Assembly (NCBI RefSeq): GCF_036227565.1
Contig: NZ_CP109460.1
Coordinates: 3,348,001 to 3,412,000 of the forward strand
DNA length: 64,000 nt
Origin: Streptomyces sp. NBC_01454
Lineage (GTDB): Bacteria > Actinomycetota > Actinomycetes > Streptomycetales > Streptomycetaceae
Direction of reading: 5' to 3'
The notes below the pieces were generated by a model that saw only the letters and a program-made list of their open reading frames with translations, made no database searches and had not been told where the DNA came from. Below are positions 45,740-54,319 of this stretch, one piece after another (positions within the stretch are counted from its first letter, which is position 1; each line of letters begins with the position of its first letter). The position numbers and the translations under genes are program-made.

Positions 45740-46836
45740 GCCGCCGCTCCCTTGCCGCTGTGATGGTCGTGCCGTGTGCGTTCCGTGCTGCGCGGCGGGC
45801 TCTCCCGGCCACCCGGCAGCCCCGCCGGGCGGGGCGGTCCGTTGCGCGGCATGCCGGGGATGCCGGGCTTGTGGCCGGGCCGGCGGCGCGGCGGCGCGGA
45901 GACCGGCTCCGCGCTCGGCGCGATCAGCTCGGGTGCGCCGGGCGCGCGGAGATAGGCGAGCAGAAGTTCCTCCAGGGACGGTTCCGCGGTCTCCCAGGGC
46001 CCGGGGGCGACCCGCCCGTCCCGCCGTACGAGCGCGGTGAAGCCCGGCCCGGACAGCTGCGCCTCGACGACCGGGTGCGCGGCGACCTCCGGCGGCAGCC
46101 CCGGCCCCCGGCGCCGCCCCATCACCAGGGCGTGCGCCCCGATGACGTCATCGACCTCGCCCGCGAGCCGGACCCGGCCGCCGCCCAGCACCAGCAGATA
46201 GTCACAGACCCCGTCCAGCTCGGCGAGCAGGTCCGACGACAGCACGACGGTGGTGCCGTGCTCGGCCGCCTCGGCCAGCAGCAGCGCCGCGATCCGGTGC
46301 CGTACGAGCGGGTCGAGGTCGGCCAACGGCTCGTCGAGCAACAGGAGTTCGGGGCGCTTGGCGAAGGCGAGGGCGAGCGCGAGGCGGGTGCGCTGCCCGC
46401 CGGAGAGGGTGCCGACACGGGCACCGAGGGGGATCTCGCCGTCGTGGACGAGCCGCTCGGCGTACCGCCCGCTCCAGCGGCCGGGGTTGAGCGCGCGGCC
46501 CAGCTCCAGCGTCTCGGCGACGGTCAGCCGGCGGTAGAGCGGCTTGTCCTGGGCGAGATGGGCGATCACGGGGCGGGCCGGGGCGGTGGCGGGGGTCCCG
46601 CCGCAGACCCGTATCGAGCCCTCGCTGGGGCGGGTCAGCCCGGCGGCCAGCGAGAGCAGGGTGCTCTTGCCGGCGCCGTTCGGTCCGACCAGTGCGCAGA
46701 TGCGGCCGGCCGGCAGCCGGAAGGTGCAGTCGCGCAGTGCCCAGCGGCGGCGGTAGCGCTTGCCGAGGCCGATCGCCTCGATGGCGGTGCGCCCCGAGGC
46801 CCGGCCGGCCCCTTCGCCCCTGGTCATCGGCCGCAT
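45736..46836 (-). CDS. ABC transporter ATP-binding protein (exporter type)
   Basis: 366 residues; the ATG at 46836 has a GGGGGG ribosome-binding site. Walker A LVGPNGAGKST, Q-loop LAQDKPLY, signature LSGGQRTR, Walker B LLLLDEPLADLD and the switch SSDLLAE (Ser in place of the usual H-loop His) are present. The last 60 residues are Pro/Arg-rich and disordered. It is the first gene of the pair; a palindromic operator sits 24 bp upstream. The H-loop substitution could reduce hydrolysis but occurs in other exporters. Confidence 0.9.
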   Translation of the reverse strand: MRPMTRGEGAGRASGRTAIEAIGLGKRYRRRWALRDCTFRLPAGRICALVGPNGAGKSTLLSLAAGLTRPSEGSIRVCGGTPATAPARPVIAHLAQDKPLYRRLTVAETLELGRALNPGRWSGRYAERLVHDGEIPLGARVGTLSGGQRTRLALALAFAKRPELLLLDEPLADLDPLVRHRIAALLLAEAAEHGTTVVLSSDLLAELDGVCDYLLVLGGGRVRLAGEVDDVIGAHALVMGRRRGPGLPPEVAAHPVVEAQLSGPGFTALVRRDGRVAPGPWETAEPSLEELLLAYLRAPGAPELIAPSAEPVSAPPRRRPGHKPGIPGMPRNGPPRPAGLPGGRESPPRSTERTRHDHHSGKGAAA

Positions 46837-46859
46837 CGCCGCCCCCCTCTGATGCATTC

Positions 46860-46875
46860 CACTAATTAAGTAGTG
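46860..46875. promoter_or_regulatory. Palindromic operator upstream of the ABC exporter
   Basis: CACTAATTAAGTAGTG is an inverted repeat with CACTA/TAGTG arms around a TTAA centre, A/T-rich against the surroundings and 24 bp upstream of the ATPase start. It resembles operators of YtrA-type GntR repressors; no such regulator gene is adjacent. Confidence 0.6.
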
Positions 46876-46930
46876 AAAGGGTGAGGGAAGTGGGCTGCAC
46901 CTGTCAACCTCCACTGCGTACGCTGCCCGC

Positions 46931-47545
46931 GTGCCCCTGCCATCCGTGCCCGTGAGGCCACCGCTGCCGTACACGCCCGACTACCCGATACGCACCGAAC
47001 GCCTGGATCTGCGCCCCGTCACCCACGACGACCTCGCGGCGATCCACGCCTACCAGCGCCTCCCCGAGGTCTGCCGCTACCTCTACTGGGGACCGCTCGA
47101 CGAGGCCGGTTCCCGGGCCTCCGTCGCCGCCAAGACCACCCGCACCACGCTGCGCGAGTCCGGCGACGTCCTCCAGCTCGCCGTCGTGGTCCGGGCGAGC
47201 GGCGTCCTGGCCGGCGATGTCACCTTCGTCTGGAAGAGCCGTGAGCACCGCCAGGGCGGTATCGGCTACGTCTTCCACCCCGGCCACGCCGGCCACGGCT
47301 ACGCGACCGAGGCGAGCCGGGCGCTGCTGCGGCTCGGCTTCGAGGAGCTGGGGCTGCACCGCATCCAGGCGGAGCTGGACGGGCGCAACACCGCCTCGGC
47401 GCGGCTCCTCGAACGGCTGGGGATGCGCCGCGAGGGCCATCTGCGGGAGAACGAGTTCCTCGACGGGGAGTGGGCCGACGAGGTCGTCTACGCGATGCTG
47501 GCGCGCGAGTGGCGGGCGCGGCAGCAGCCCGGACCCGGGCGGTGA
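46931..47545 (+). CDS. GNAT acetyltransferase (RimJ/RimL type)
   Basis: 204 residues from a GTG with TACGCT 7 nt upstream and no ribosome-binding site, so probably leaderless. IRTERLDLRPVTHDDLAAIHAY begins the GNAT fold. IGYVFHPGHAGHGYATEASRALLRLGF contains the acetyl-CoA-binding R/Q-x-x-G-x-G/A equivalent (HAGHGYA), and ASARLLERLGMRREGHLRENEF is the C-terminal motif. It likely acetylates a protein N-terminus or small amine; substrate unknown. Confidence 0.87.
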   Translation: MPLPSVPVRPPLPYTPDYPIRTERLDLRPVTHDDLAAIHAYQRLPEVCRYLYWGPLDEAGSRASVAAKTTRTTLRESGDVLQLAVVVRASGVLAGDVTFVWKSREHRQGGIGYVFHPGHAGHGYATEASRALLRLGFEELGLHRIQAELDGRNTASARLLERLGMRREGHLRENEFLDGEWADEVVYAMLAREWRARQQPGPGR

Positions 47546-47549
47546 GGAG

Positions 47550-47577
47550 CGGGGCGGGCCGCCGTGGGCCCGCCCCG
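47550..47577. terminator. Bidirectional terminator between GNAT gene and mshD
   Basis: CGGGGCGGGCC (47550-47560) pairs perfectly with GGCCCGCCCCG (47567-47577), loop GCCGTG. Confidence 0.75.
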
Positions 47578-47618
47578 TGAGGTGTCCTCAGCGGCCCGCT
47601 CCCGCGGGCCCGGCGCGC

Positions 47619-48563
47619 TCACGTCTCCGAGCGGTACATCAGATCCGTCTCATGGGTGGCGAACCCCATCCGCTCGTACACACTGACCGCCGCGGCATTG
47701 TCCGCGTCCACGTAGAGCATCGCCGTCGGCAGCCCCTCGGCGGCCAGATGACGCAGCCCGACCGAGGTCAGCGCCTTGCCCAGGCCACCGCCCTGCGCGC
47801 CCGGACGGACCCCGAGGACATAGACCTCACCGAGCCCCTCGTCGACGTGCACCTTGGTCCAGTGGAAGCCGACCAGCCGCCCCGCCTTCTCCGCCAGGAA
47901 GAACCCCTTGGGGTCGAACCACGCCGCGGCCTTGCGGTCGTCCAGGTCGCGCTGGACCAGTGAGCCCTGCTCCGGGTGGTGCGCGAACGCCTCCGCGTTC
48001 ACCTCCAGCCAGGCCGCGTCATCGGTACCCGGCTGGAAGGTCCGTACGGTCACCCCCTCGGGGAGCACCGGCTCCGGCAGCTCCAGATCCGTCAGCGGGC
48101 GCCGCATCTGCCGCAGCTCCCGGAACATCGTCAGCCCCAGGGTCTGGGCGAGGTGCCGGGCGGCCGGATGCCCGCCGTGCGCCCAGACCCGCAGCCGGCG
48201 CCCGGACTGCTCCAGCAGCTCGCCGCCCAGCGCCCGGCCGTGCCCGCGGCCGCGGTGCCCGGGGTGCACCACCAGCTCGGCGGCCGGCGCCTCCACCGGG
48301 TCGGTGTCCTCCAGCTGCCCGTAGGCGACCAGTTCCTCGCCCTCGGCCTCGTCGCCGGGTACGTACACCAGCACATGGCGCACGCCGGGGCGCCGGCCCC
48401 CGCGCAGCTGCAGCCGCCCCTGCTCGGACACGGCGGGCTGTCCGTCCGTCCGTGCGGCCCGCTCGATCAGATCGACGACGGCCGCGGACGTCTCCGGCGC
48501 GACCTCGTCGACCACCTGGATCCTGCGGCCGACCCGGCCCATCTCCTGTGCAGCGTCAGTCAT
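47619..48563 (-). CDS. mshD: Mycothiol synthase MshD
   Basis: 314 residues, ATG at 48563. Two GNAT domains in tandem: the N-terminal one with VVHPGHRGRGHGRALGGELLEQ and the C-terminal one with VLGVRPGAQGGGLGKALTSVGLRHLA and LYVDADNAAAVSVYERMGF. The second is the catalytic acetyl-CoA site that acetylates Cys-GlcN-inositol in the last step of mycothiol synthesis. With mshA (34406) the window holds two of the four pathway genes. Confidence 0.95.
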   Translation of the reverse strand: MTDAAQEMGRVGRRIQVVDEVAPETSAAVVDLIERAARTDGQPAVSEQGRLQLRGGRRPGVRHVLVYVPGDEAEGEELVAYGQLEDTDPVEAPAAELVVHPGHRGRGHGRALGGELLEQSGRRLRVWAHGGHPAARHLAQTLGLTMFRELRQMRRPLTDLELPEPVLPEGVTVRTFQPGTDDAAWLEVNAEAFAHHPEQGSLVQRDLDDRKAAAWFDPKGFFLAEKAGRLVGFHWTKVHVDEGLGEVYVLGVRPGAQGGGLGKALTSVGLRHLAAEGLPTAMLYVDADNAAAVSVYERMGFATHETDLMYRSET

Positions 48564-48717
48564 GTGTGAAGCGTACGACCCTGCCGGGTTCCCCGAGGGG
48601 TACCACCCGCGCACCCCGCCCCTGACCCGCAACCAGGTCGTCACCTGTTCCCCCTGTTGCGCTACGCGCGTCGACAATAAGCTGCCGTCCGCTCAGGACC
48701 ATCCAGGAGGGGAACAC

Positions 48718-50529
48718 ATGCCAGCGAGACCGCAACGGCGCCGCACCATCAGCAGATTGACGATCGGCGCCGCCGTACTGGCCGCGGCCGCCACGGTCAC
48801 CGCCGCCGCCCTGCCGGCCGGCGCCGACACCGGCCACGGCGCACACGCCGGCCGCACCGTCGAGGTGCAGCTGCTCTCCTTCAACGACTTCCACGGCAAC
48901 CTCGAACCGCCGCAGGGCTCCTCCGGCACCGTCGAGGAGCTCCAGCCGGACGGCAGCAAGAAGAACATCACGGCGGGCGGCGTCGAGTACCTCGCCCAGT
49001 CGCTGCGCACGGCCCGTAAGGGTCACCCCTACTCCGTCACCGCGGCGGCCGGCGACCTGGTCGGCGCCAGCCCGCTGCTGTCGGGGCTGTTCCACGACGA
49101 GCCGACCATCGAGGCGATGAACAAGCTGGGCCTCGACGTCACCTCCGTCGGCAACCACGAATTCGACGAGGGCCGGGCGGAACTGACGCGCCTGCAGAAC
49201 GGCGGCTGCCACCCCAAGGACGGCTGCTACGAGAAGGGCAAGAAGTTCCGGGGCGCCGGCTTCCCGTACCTCGCCGCCAACGTCACGGACGAGAAGAGCG
49301 GAAAGCCGCTGCTCAAGCCGTACACCGTCTGGAAGCACAAGGGCGTCAAAATCGGCTTCATCGGCGTGACGCTGGAGGGCACCCCGAACGTCGTCAGCGC
49401 CAACGGCGTCAAGGGCCTGAAGTTCCACGACGAGGTCGAGACGATCAACAAGTACGCCAAGGTCCTCAACCACCAGGGCGTGAAGGCGATCGTCGCCCTC
49501 ATCCACGAAGGCGGCCTGCCCGCCTCCACCTCGTACAACTACCACTGCGACAGCCCCGGCCCCGGTGACGGCATCTCCGGCCCGATCACCGACATCGCCA
49601 AGCACGTCACCCCGAAGGTCGACGCGCTGGTCACCGGCCACACCCACCAGGCCTACGCCTGCACCATCCCGGACCCCTCCGGCCGGCCCCGCACCGTCAC
49701 CTCCGCGGCGTCCTACGGCAAGCTCTACACCGACACCACGCTGACCTATGACCGCCGCACCCAGGACATCGTGCGCACCCGCGTCAAGGCGCCCGGCGCG
49801 GTCAACCACGTCGTCGACCGCACCCAGCCCAAGGCCGCGGACATGACGTCGCTGATCGCCCGCTGGAACAAGCTGGCCGCCCCGGTCGCGAACCGCCCCG
49901 TCGGCCACATCTCCGCCGACATCGCGGGCCGCGGCGCCGAGGCCCCCGAGTCACCGCTCGGCGACGTCATCTCCGACGCCCAGCTGGAGGCCACCAAGGC
50001 CGCCGACAAGGGCGGCGCCCAGCTCGCCCTGATGAACCCCGGCGGCATCCGCTCCGACCTCGCCTTCAAGGCCTCCGGCCCGGAGGGCGACGGCGTGGTC
50101 ACCTACGGCGAGGCGTTCACCGTCCAGCCCTTCACCAACATGATGAACGTCGTCGACCTCACCGGCGCCCAGCTCCTGACCGCACTCCAGCAGCAGGTCA
50201 GCGGCCCCAACGAGGCCTCCCCGAAGATCCTCCAGGTCTCCAGGGGCCTGACCTACACCCTGGACATGAAGAAGTCCGGCGCGGACCGCCTCGTCAAGGA
50301 CTCGGTGAAGCTGGACGGCACCGCCCTCGCCCCGGACAGGACCTACCGCGTCGCGATGAACGAGTTCCTGGCCGGCGGCGGCGACGGCTTCCCCGTCTTC
50401 AAGGACGCCAAGAACAAGTACGTCGGCCCCTCCGACCTGGACGCCCTCACCACCTACCTGACCGCACACTCCTCGGCATCCACCCCCCTGACCCCGCCGA
50501 AGGCGGACCGGATCACGGTGGTGAAGTAG
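48718..50529 (+). CDS. ushA: Secreted 5'-nucleotidase / metallophosphoesterase
   Basis: 603 residues, ATG after AGGAGGGG. A signal peptide (RRRTISRLTIGAAVLAAAATV, ending near LPAGADT) is followed by the calcineurin-like domain: VQLLSFNDFHGNLEP (Asp, His), AAGDLVGASPLLSG, TSVGNHEFDEG (Asn, His), IALIHEGG and VTGHTHQAY (His-x-His). The C-terminal 5'-nucleotidase domain has MNPGGIRSDL and AFTVQPFTNMMNVVDLTG. It releases phosphate from nucleotides outside the cell. Homologues are phosphate-starvation genes. The symbol is by homology. Confidence 0.92.
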   Translation: MPARPQRRRTISRLTIGAAVLAAAATVTAAALPAGADTGHGAHAGRTVEVQLLSFNDFHGNLEPPQGSSGTVEELQPDGSKKNITAGGVEYLAQSLRTARKGHPYSVTAAAGDLVGASPLLSGLFHDEPTIEAMNKLGLDVTSVGNHEFDEGRAELTRLQNGGCHPKDGCYEKGKKFRGAGFPYLAANVTDEKSGKPLLKPYTVWKHKGVKIGFIGVTLEGTPNVVSANGVKGLKFHDEVETINKYAKVLNHQGVKAIVALIHEGGLPASTSYNYHCDSPGPGDGISGPITDIAKHVTPKVDALVTGHTHQAYACTIPDPSGRPRTVTSAASYGKLYTDTTLTYDRRTQDIVRTRVKAPGAVNHVVDRTQPKAADMTSLIARWNKLAAPVANRPVGHISADIAGRGAEAPESPLGDVISDAQLEATKAADKGGAQLALMNPGGIRSDLAFKASGPEGDGVVTYGEAFTVQPFTNMMNVVDLTGAQLLTALQQQVSGPNEASPKILQVSRGLTYTLDMKKSGADRLVKDSVKLDGTALAPDRTYRVAMNEFLAGGGDGFPVFKDAKNKYVGPSDLDALTTYLTAHSSASTPLTPPKADRITVVK

Positions 50530-50549
50530 CCCCGGCTCCGCCCCTTCAC

Positions 50550-50588
50550 CGCGCCCCCGCTCCGGCCGTGTGCTGGGGCGGGGGCGCG
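50550..50588. terminator. Bidirectional terminator after the 5'-nucleotidase
   Basis: CGCGCCCCCGCTCC pairs with GGGGCGGGGGCGCG (one mismatch) 20 bp after the stop; the convergent methyltransferase ends at 50604. Confidence 0.75.
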
Positions 50589-50603
50589 GGTCGTGAGTGG
50601 GCC

Positions 50604-51422
50604 TCACGCGGTACAGACGAGCATTCCGCCAAGACACCCGATCTCGAACGCGCCGTTCCTCTCGATGTGCTCCGTCACGATCTCCCGGGCCCGCTCCACC
50701 GTCTCCTCGAACGGGACCGCATGCTGATCGGCCCACGCGCGATACGACTTCATGTGCGCGATGACCGGCTCGGGACTGCGCACGGCGATGGTTCCCGGCA
50801 GCTCAATCGTCTCGACCGTGCCGAACGCCGCGCCGAGCAGGTCCGATGCCCGCTCCAGTGGGAAGCGGGCACTCAGCGAAATCCTGGCCGGTCCCTTCTC
50901 CACACCGAGCACATCGCCCGCGGAACGCTCCCACAGACGGTCGAGTTCCGCTTTGTCCCGGGCACTGTTGGTGGACGCCACCACCACTCCGCCCGGTGTG
51001 ACGACTCGGGCGAGTTCCTTGATCGCCGCCGGAATGTCCTCGACGTGGTACAGCATGTGCAGGGCCAGCGCACCGTCGACACCCGCCGACGCCAACGGCA
51101 GGTGCGCGGCATCCGCAACAGCGACGGGACGCGGCACTCCGGCAAGGATGCCGAGCGAGACATCCAGACCGAGCAGCCGCAGGTCGGGCCGGTCCCGCCG
51201 CAGACGCTCGATGAACCTCCCGTTGCCGCATCCCACATCGACGACCGTGCCTCGCGTCCGCCGCAACCGCTCGACGACGATGCCCGGCAGGTCGTAACGC
51301 GGCGTTTGCCACTGATAGATCGACTGCCGGGCGGAGAGGTGCCGCCCGGTGTTGTAGGCACTCCCGGCAAGGATCGCGCGATCGGTCACGGCGGCGTCGT
51401 GCTCAGTCGAATGGTCGGTCAC
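50604..51422 (-). CDS. Class I SAM-dependent methyltransferase (accessory island)
   Basis: 272 residues; the GTG at 51422 lies one base after the stop of the upstream regulator, with GGAG ten nt before, so the two are one operon. TVVDVGCGNGRFIERLRRDRP is motif I, LLGLDVSLGIL motif II, VAVADAAHLPLASAGVDGALALHMLYHV motif III and LARVVTPGGVVVAST motif IV, all of the Methyltransf_11 type. The substrate could be the 40-residue peptide at 54172 or a small molecule; this is inference from context. Confidence 0.85.
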   Translation of the reverse strand: MTDHSTEHDAAVTDRAILAGSAYNTGRHLSARQSIYQWQTPRYDLPGIVVERLRRTRGTVVDVGCGNGRFIERLRRDRPDLRLLGLDVSLGILAGVPRPVAVADAAHLPLASAGVDGALALHMLYHVEDIPAAIKELARVVTPGGVVVASTNSARDKAELDRLWERSAGDVLGVEKGPARISLSARFPLERASDLLGAAFGTVETIELPGTIAVRSPEPVIAHMKSYRAWADQHAVPFEETVERAREIVTEHIERNGAFEIGCLGGMLVCTA

Positions 51423-51423
51423 G

Positions 51424-52776
51424 TCAGCGGCTCCGGGGAGTAGCGGCAGACGCTGCCGCGGGCACAGCAGCGTGCACAATGCGAGCACGCAGATGAGCAA
51501 TCTGCGGTGAGCCACGGTACTGCGCGGCTCCCAGCTCGTCGGCCAATGCTCCAAGCCGGTTGAGGATGCTGGCGGAAAGCTGCCCCGGCCCGGAGTCCAG
51601 AACCGCGCCCAGCAGCACCTCAGCCGCCTCGGTCTCCCCCGCGAGCATGCGCCCCCGAGCGAGGTCGAGGTTTGCGGCGAGCAGGTCGAACGTCGAGCGG
51701 TCGTCGGGTGCGGCTGCGTGGTACAGGTTGACTGCCGTCTCAGCGCAATCGATCGCCTGCCGCACATGTTTTGGGCCGCCAATTGCCAAGTGCATGGTTC
51801 CGGCGTACGTGAATTGCTTGGCGGTGGGGAAGCCGAAAACGCCGGGCATCATGTCCGGCCCCTTCATCGCGTCTCTGACCTTCTCGGCTGTCATCAGCGC
51901 CGCGACGGCGCCTTGTGCGTCACCGGCGACGGCGAGAGCCCTTGCCTCAAGACTCGCGAGCCGAACACCCACGCTCCCGTGGGCCACGTAGCGCTGACCG
52001 TGCTTGGCGAGGTCCGCCGCTCGCTGCGGGTTGCCATTCCAAAAGGCAATGAGCGACTCAACCGACCTGACCCAGGCTTGCATCTCGTGGTGCCCGGCAG
52101 CCTCCGCGCAGGACCAGGCAGCGCGCGCATGACTGCCCGCTGAGTCGTAGTCGCCGGCATCGAGGCAGACGTGGGCCGACAGACCGCACAGCCTGCTCGC
52201 GGCGACCAACAGGTCGGACGTCTGCTGTGGCCGTTGCCGCCCCCGCAGCAGATCGAACGTCTCGTCACGAAGCTCGCGAATCTCTGCGTACAGCTCCTTC
52301 AGCGGGCGGCTGACGAAGTGCCGAGCGAGCCGGGCAATATCCGCGTCGAGCTGTTCGACCGTGGTCTCATTCGAGTTCGTCGACGCGATGAACCGCGCGA
52401 ACCTCGCCGACCGCGCTGCGTCCGCGGCGAGCACACAGGCAGACGGAGGCACGGCTGCCCGCCCGGCAGCGGCCATTGCAGCCGTCGGAGCTGACCGGGC
52501 CGTCTTCCCGCATTCCTCTGCCTTGCGCCGCCGACTGGACGCATGGGCCTGATCCAACAGCGCCGGGTCGACACCGAACACCCGCGCCAGGATGCTGCGC
52601 GTTCTCTCGGAGGGCAGACGCACCTCGCGCTCGTATCTGCCGATTTCCTTGCCTGTCATCGTGGGCACAGCACTGCCCTCGACCTCGTTGAATTCCGCTG
52701 CGACCTTCGCCTGCGTCACCGATCCGCGAGCGTTGCGCAGCCGAACGAGCAGCTCCCCGATACCTGACTCGTTCAT
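51424..52776 (-). CDS. XRE regulator with TPR-like C-terminal domain
   Basis: 450 residues from the ATG at 52776. The HTH (ELLVRLRNARGSVTQAKVAAEFNEV, TGKEIGRYEREVRLPSERTRSIL) is followed by a linker and a 300-residue helical repeat domain (ELYAEIRELRDETFDLL, LLVAASRLCGLSAHVCLDAGDYDSA, HEMQAWVRSVESLIAFWNGNP). Regulators of this shape often accompany accessory biosynthetic islands in Streptomyces. Several stretches are less GC-rich than flanking core genes. It is divergent from the DUF6415-like gene and forms an operon with the methyltransferase. Confidence 0.85.
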   Translation of the reverse strand: MNESGIGELLVRLRNARGSVTQAKVAAEFNEVEGSAVPTMTGKEIGRYEREVRLPSERTRSILARVFGVDPALLDQAHASSRRRKAEECGKTARSAPTAAMAAAGRAAVPPSACVLAADAARSARFARFIASTNSNETTVEQLDADIARLARHFVSRPLKELYAEIRELRDETFDLLRGRQRPQQTSDLLVAASRLCGLSAHVCLDAGDYDSAGSHARAAWSCAEAAGHHEMQAWVRSVESLIAFWNGNPQRAADLAKHGQRYVAHGSVGVRLASLEARALAVAGDAQGAVAALMTAEKVRDAMKGPDMMPGVFGFPTAKQFTYAGTMHLAIGGPKHVRQAIDCAETAVNLYHAAAPDDRSTFDLLAANLDLARGRMLAGETEAAEVLLGAVLDSGPGQLSASILNRLGALADELGAAQYRGSPQIAHLRARIVHAAVPAAASAATPRSR

Positions 52777-52809
52777 CCCACCCCCCAGCACATCTGTACC
52801 GGCCCCCAT

Positions 52810-52831
52810 ATTGGCCCCCCAATTGGCTCCC
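52810..52831. promoter_or_regulatory. Direct repeat ATTGGC(C/T)CCC in the divergent promoter
   Basis: ATTGGCCCCC (52810-52819) and ATTGGCTCCC (52822-52831) are 12 bp apart in the 100-bp divergent spacer between the XRE gene and the DUF6415-like gene. Candidate operator for the XRE protein. Confidence 0.4.
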
Positions 52832-52876
52832 TTGCAGGCTCCCGACCCGAATGAGCGATGGCAGTTCACTGAAGTC

Positions 52877-53416
52877 ATGCCGTCACGAAACGTCAGTACT
52901 GCACCTACGCGGCCGACCCTGAGCGTCGGTACACCAAGCCCCTCGCTGCCTGGCCCTCCCGAACCTGGTCCGGACAGCCGCCGCCTGCCCGCGAATTCCC
53001 GCTCGGACAGGCGGTCGGCGACGGAAGGCTCCGCGGTGAAACCGCAACAACTGAAGTCGGCGGGTGAGGCACCCACAACGAGCCGCGACCGAAGGGCTCC
53101 CCTCGACCTCGACGCCATGCGGTACACGATCAGCCGCGCACGAGGTCAGAGCAGCGTGCCGCTCCGCTATGACGAGCTGACCGAGCTGGAGTCCGAACTC
53201 CGTGGCCACATCGAAAGGTTGCTGCCGACCACCCGCGAGGCTGTCGACAGGCTGTGGCACGGCGGGACTGTATGGCATCAGCAGATTTCCCGTCTGGACG
53301 GCATCGAGCGCCAGGTCGGACAGGGGCTGGGCACAGGTGTGCTCTCCGCACACGTGCAAGTGCAGCAGCTCGCGAAGGACTGCCAATGGCTCATCGACCA
53401 CCAGAGGCAGCAGTAA
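52877..53416 (+). CDS. DUF6415-like protein of the accessory island
   Basis: 179 residues from the ATG at 52877; a later GTG near 53034 is possible because the first 60 residues are disordered (PTRPTLSVGTPSPSLPGPPE). The C-terminal 100 residues are helical: DLDAMRYTISRARG, DELTELESELRGHIERLLPTT, EAVDRLWHGGTVWHQQISRLD, HVQVQQLAKDCQWLIDHQR. This looks like the Streptomyces DUF6415 family, which databases associate with natural-product loci; my recognition is moderate. The stop overlaps the next ATG (TAATG), so the two are coupled. Confidence 0.65.
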   Translation: MPSRNVSTAPTRPTLSVGTPSPSLPGPPEPGPDSRRLPANSRSDRRSATEGSAVKPQQLKSAGEAPTTSRDRRAPLDLDAMRYTISRARGQSSVPLRYDELTELESELRGHIERLLPTTREAVDRLWHGGTVWHQQISRLDGIERQVGQGLGTGVLSAHVQVQQLAKDCQWLIDHQRQQ

Positions 53417-54015
53417 TGGCTGACCGGTCAGGGCCGCACCTGCCGAAGGTCGCCCCCGATCGGAGGCAGCGACCGCCACACAAGTCGTGGCTCCCGCCCT
53501 CGGGGGCCCAGGTGATCCCCGTGCGGATCGGTCCGATCCTGGACGTGGTCGAAGCCCCCGACATCATCGGCAAGGCAATGCTCGCCCTGGGGACCACTCC
53601 TGTCCCGCACATCGTCACCCCTGATGACGGCACGGTTCACTGGCTGCTGCCGCATCGCGCCGCCCGCCATCGTCCCTGGCCGTGGGCTCGCATCTCCCGA
53701 TATGTCAGGGTCCTCACGGGTCTTGAGGAGTTCGGCATACCCGGAAGCTGCCTCACCGGCGGGCCCGGCCCGCACTGGGCGTATCCGGATGGCTGGGTCG
53801 GCAGCCACCTCGCTGATGAGTGGCTCGTGGAAGACCTCGCCGTTTGCACCCTCGACCACCTCGGACAGCCGGCGCAGCGCTGCGAACTGTGCCCCGAACC
53901 CCTGTGGCCCGAGGACGGCGTTCGTGTCGTTCTCCCCCGCTCTCCCTCGCGGACACTCCCCCGTGCCACCGTCCGCGTCCACGCACATTGCGCCCGGGCA
54001 CAGGGCTTCACGTGA
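53416..54015 (+). CDS. Hypothetical protein with Cys pair and His/Cys tail
   Basis: 199 residues; the ATG overlaps the upstream stop. No family recognised. It is rich in Pro, Trp and His (HKSWLPPSGAQVIPVRIGP, VHWLLPHRAARHRPWPWARISRYV). Near the C-terminus CELCPEPLWPEDGVRVVLPR and, 40 residues on, HAHCARAQ could form a zinc ribbon (Cys-x2-Cys and His-x-His-Cys). No signal peptide. As part of the same transcription unit it may be an accessory or recognition protein for the peptide downstream; unproven. Confidence 0.65.
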   Translation: MADRSGPHLPKVAPDRRQRPPHKSWLPPSGAQVIPVRIGPILDVVEAPDIIGKAMLALGTTPVPHIVTPDDGTVHWLLPHRAARHRPWPWARISRYVRVLTGLEEFGIPGSCLTGGPGPHWAYPDGWVGSHLADEWLVEDLAVCTLDHLGQPAQRCELCPEPLWPEDGVRVVLPRSPSRTLPRATVRVHAHCARAQGFT

Positions 54016-54171
54016 CCGTCGCCGAGCCCGGAGGACCTGGAGGGGGCGGGGCGAAACCCGCCGCGATGGATCACGTCCCTGAGACGGCCCGTGCCCCACC
54101 GGTGCGGGCCGGCGACTGCACGACGGGGCGGGGAGAGTCCCCGAACCGCACAACGTGAGGAGGTAAGAGTC

Positions 54172-54294
54172 ATGACACTCAAGGAAGCACTGAAACGCGC
54201 AGGAACCGTTCGCGGCGGTGACGAGGACGACGACGGCGGGGGCGGCAACCCGCCGACGGGCGACTCCGACGACGGGCGCGACTACCTGTGCTGA
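54172..54294 (+). CDS. 40-residue acidic peptide with GG motif and C-terminal Cys (putative precursor)
   Basis: ATG at 54172 with AGGAGG nine nt upstream, one of the strongest ribosome-binding sites in the window. The N-terminal part MTLKEALKRAGTVRGG is a basic amphipathic helix ending in a double glycine. The rest is very acidic and Gly-rich (DEDDDGGGGNPPTGDSDD) and ends GRDYLC. The layout resembles a RiPP leader plus core with a GG cleavage site and a modifiable Thr/Ser/Tyr/Cys. A hairpin separates it from the kinase gene. No family known to me. Confidence 0.7.
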   Translation: MTLKEALKRAGTVRGGDEDDDGGGGNPPTGDSDDGRDYLC

Positions 54295-54319
54295 CCGGCA
54301 GTAGTCTCCCCTGACCTGT

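Noticed and set aside
48600..48700. PHO box upstream of the 5'-nucleotidase
   Set aside because: GTCACCT and GTTCCCC are near the consensus but spaced 8 bp rather than 11, so no PhoP site is claimed although the family is phosphate-regulated.
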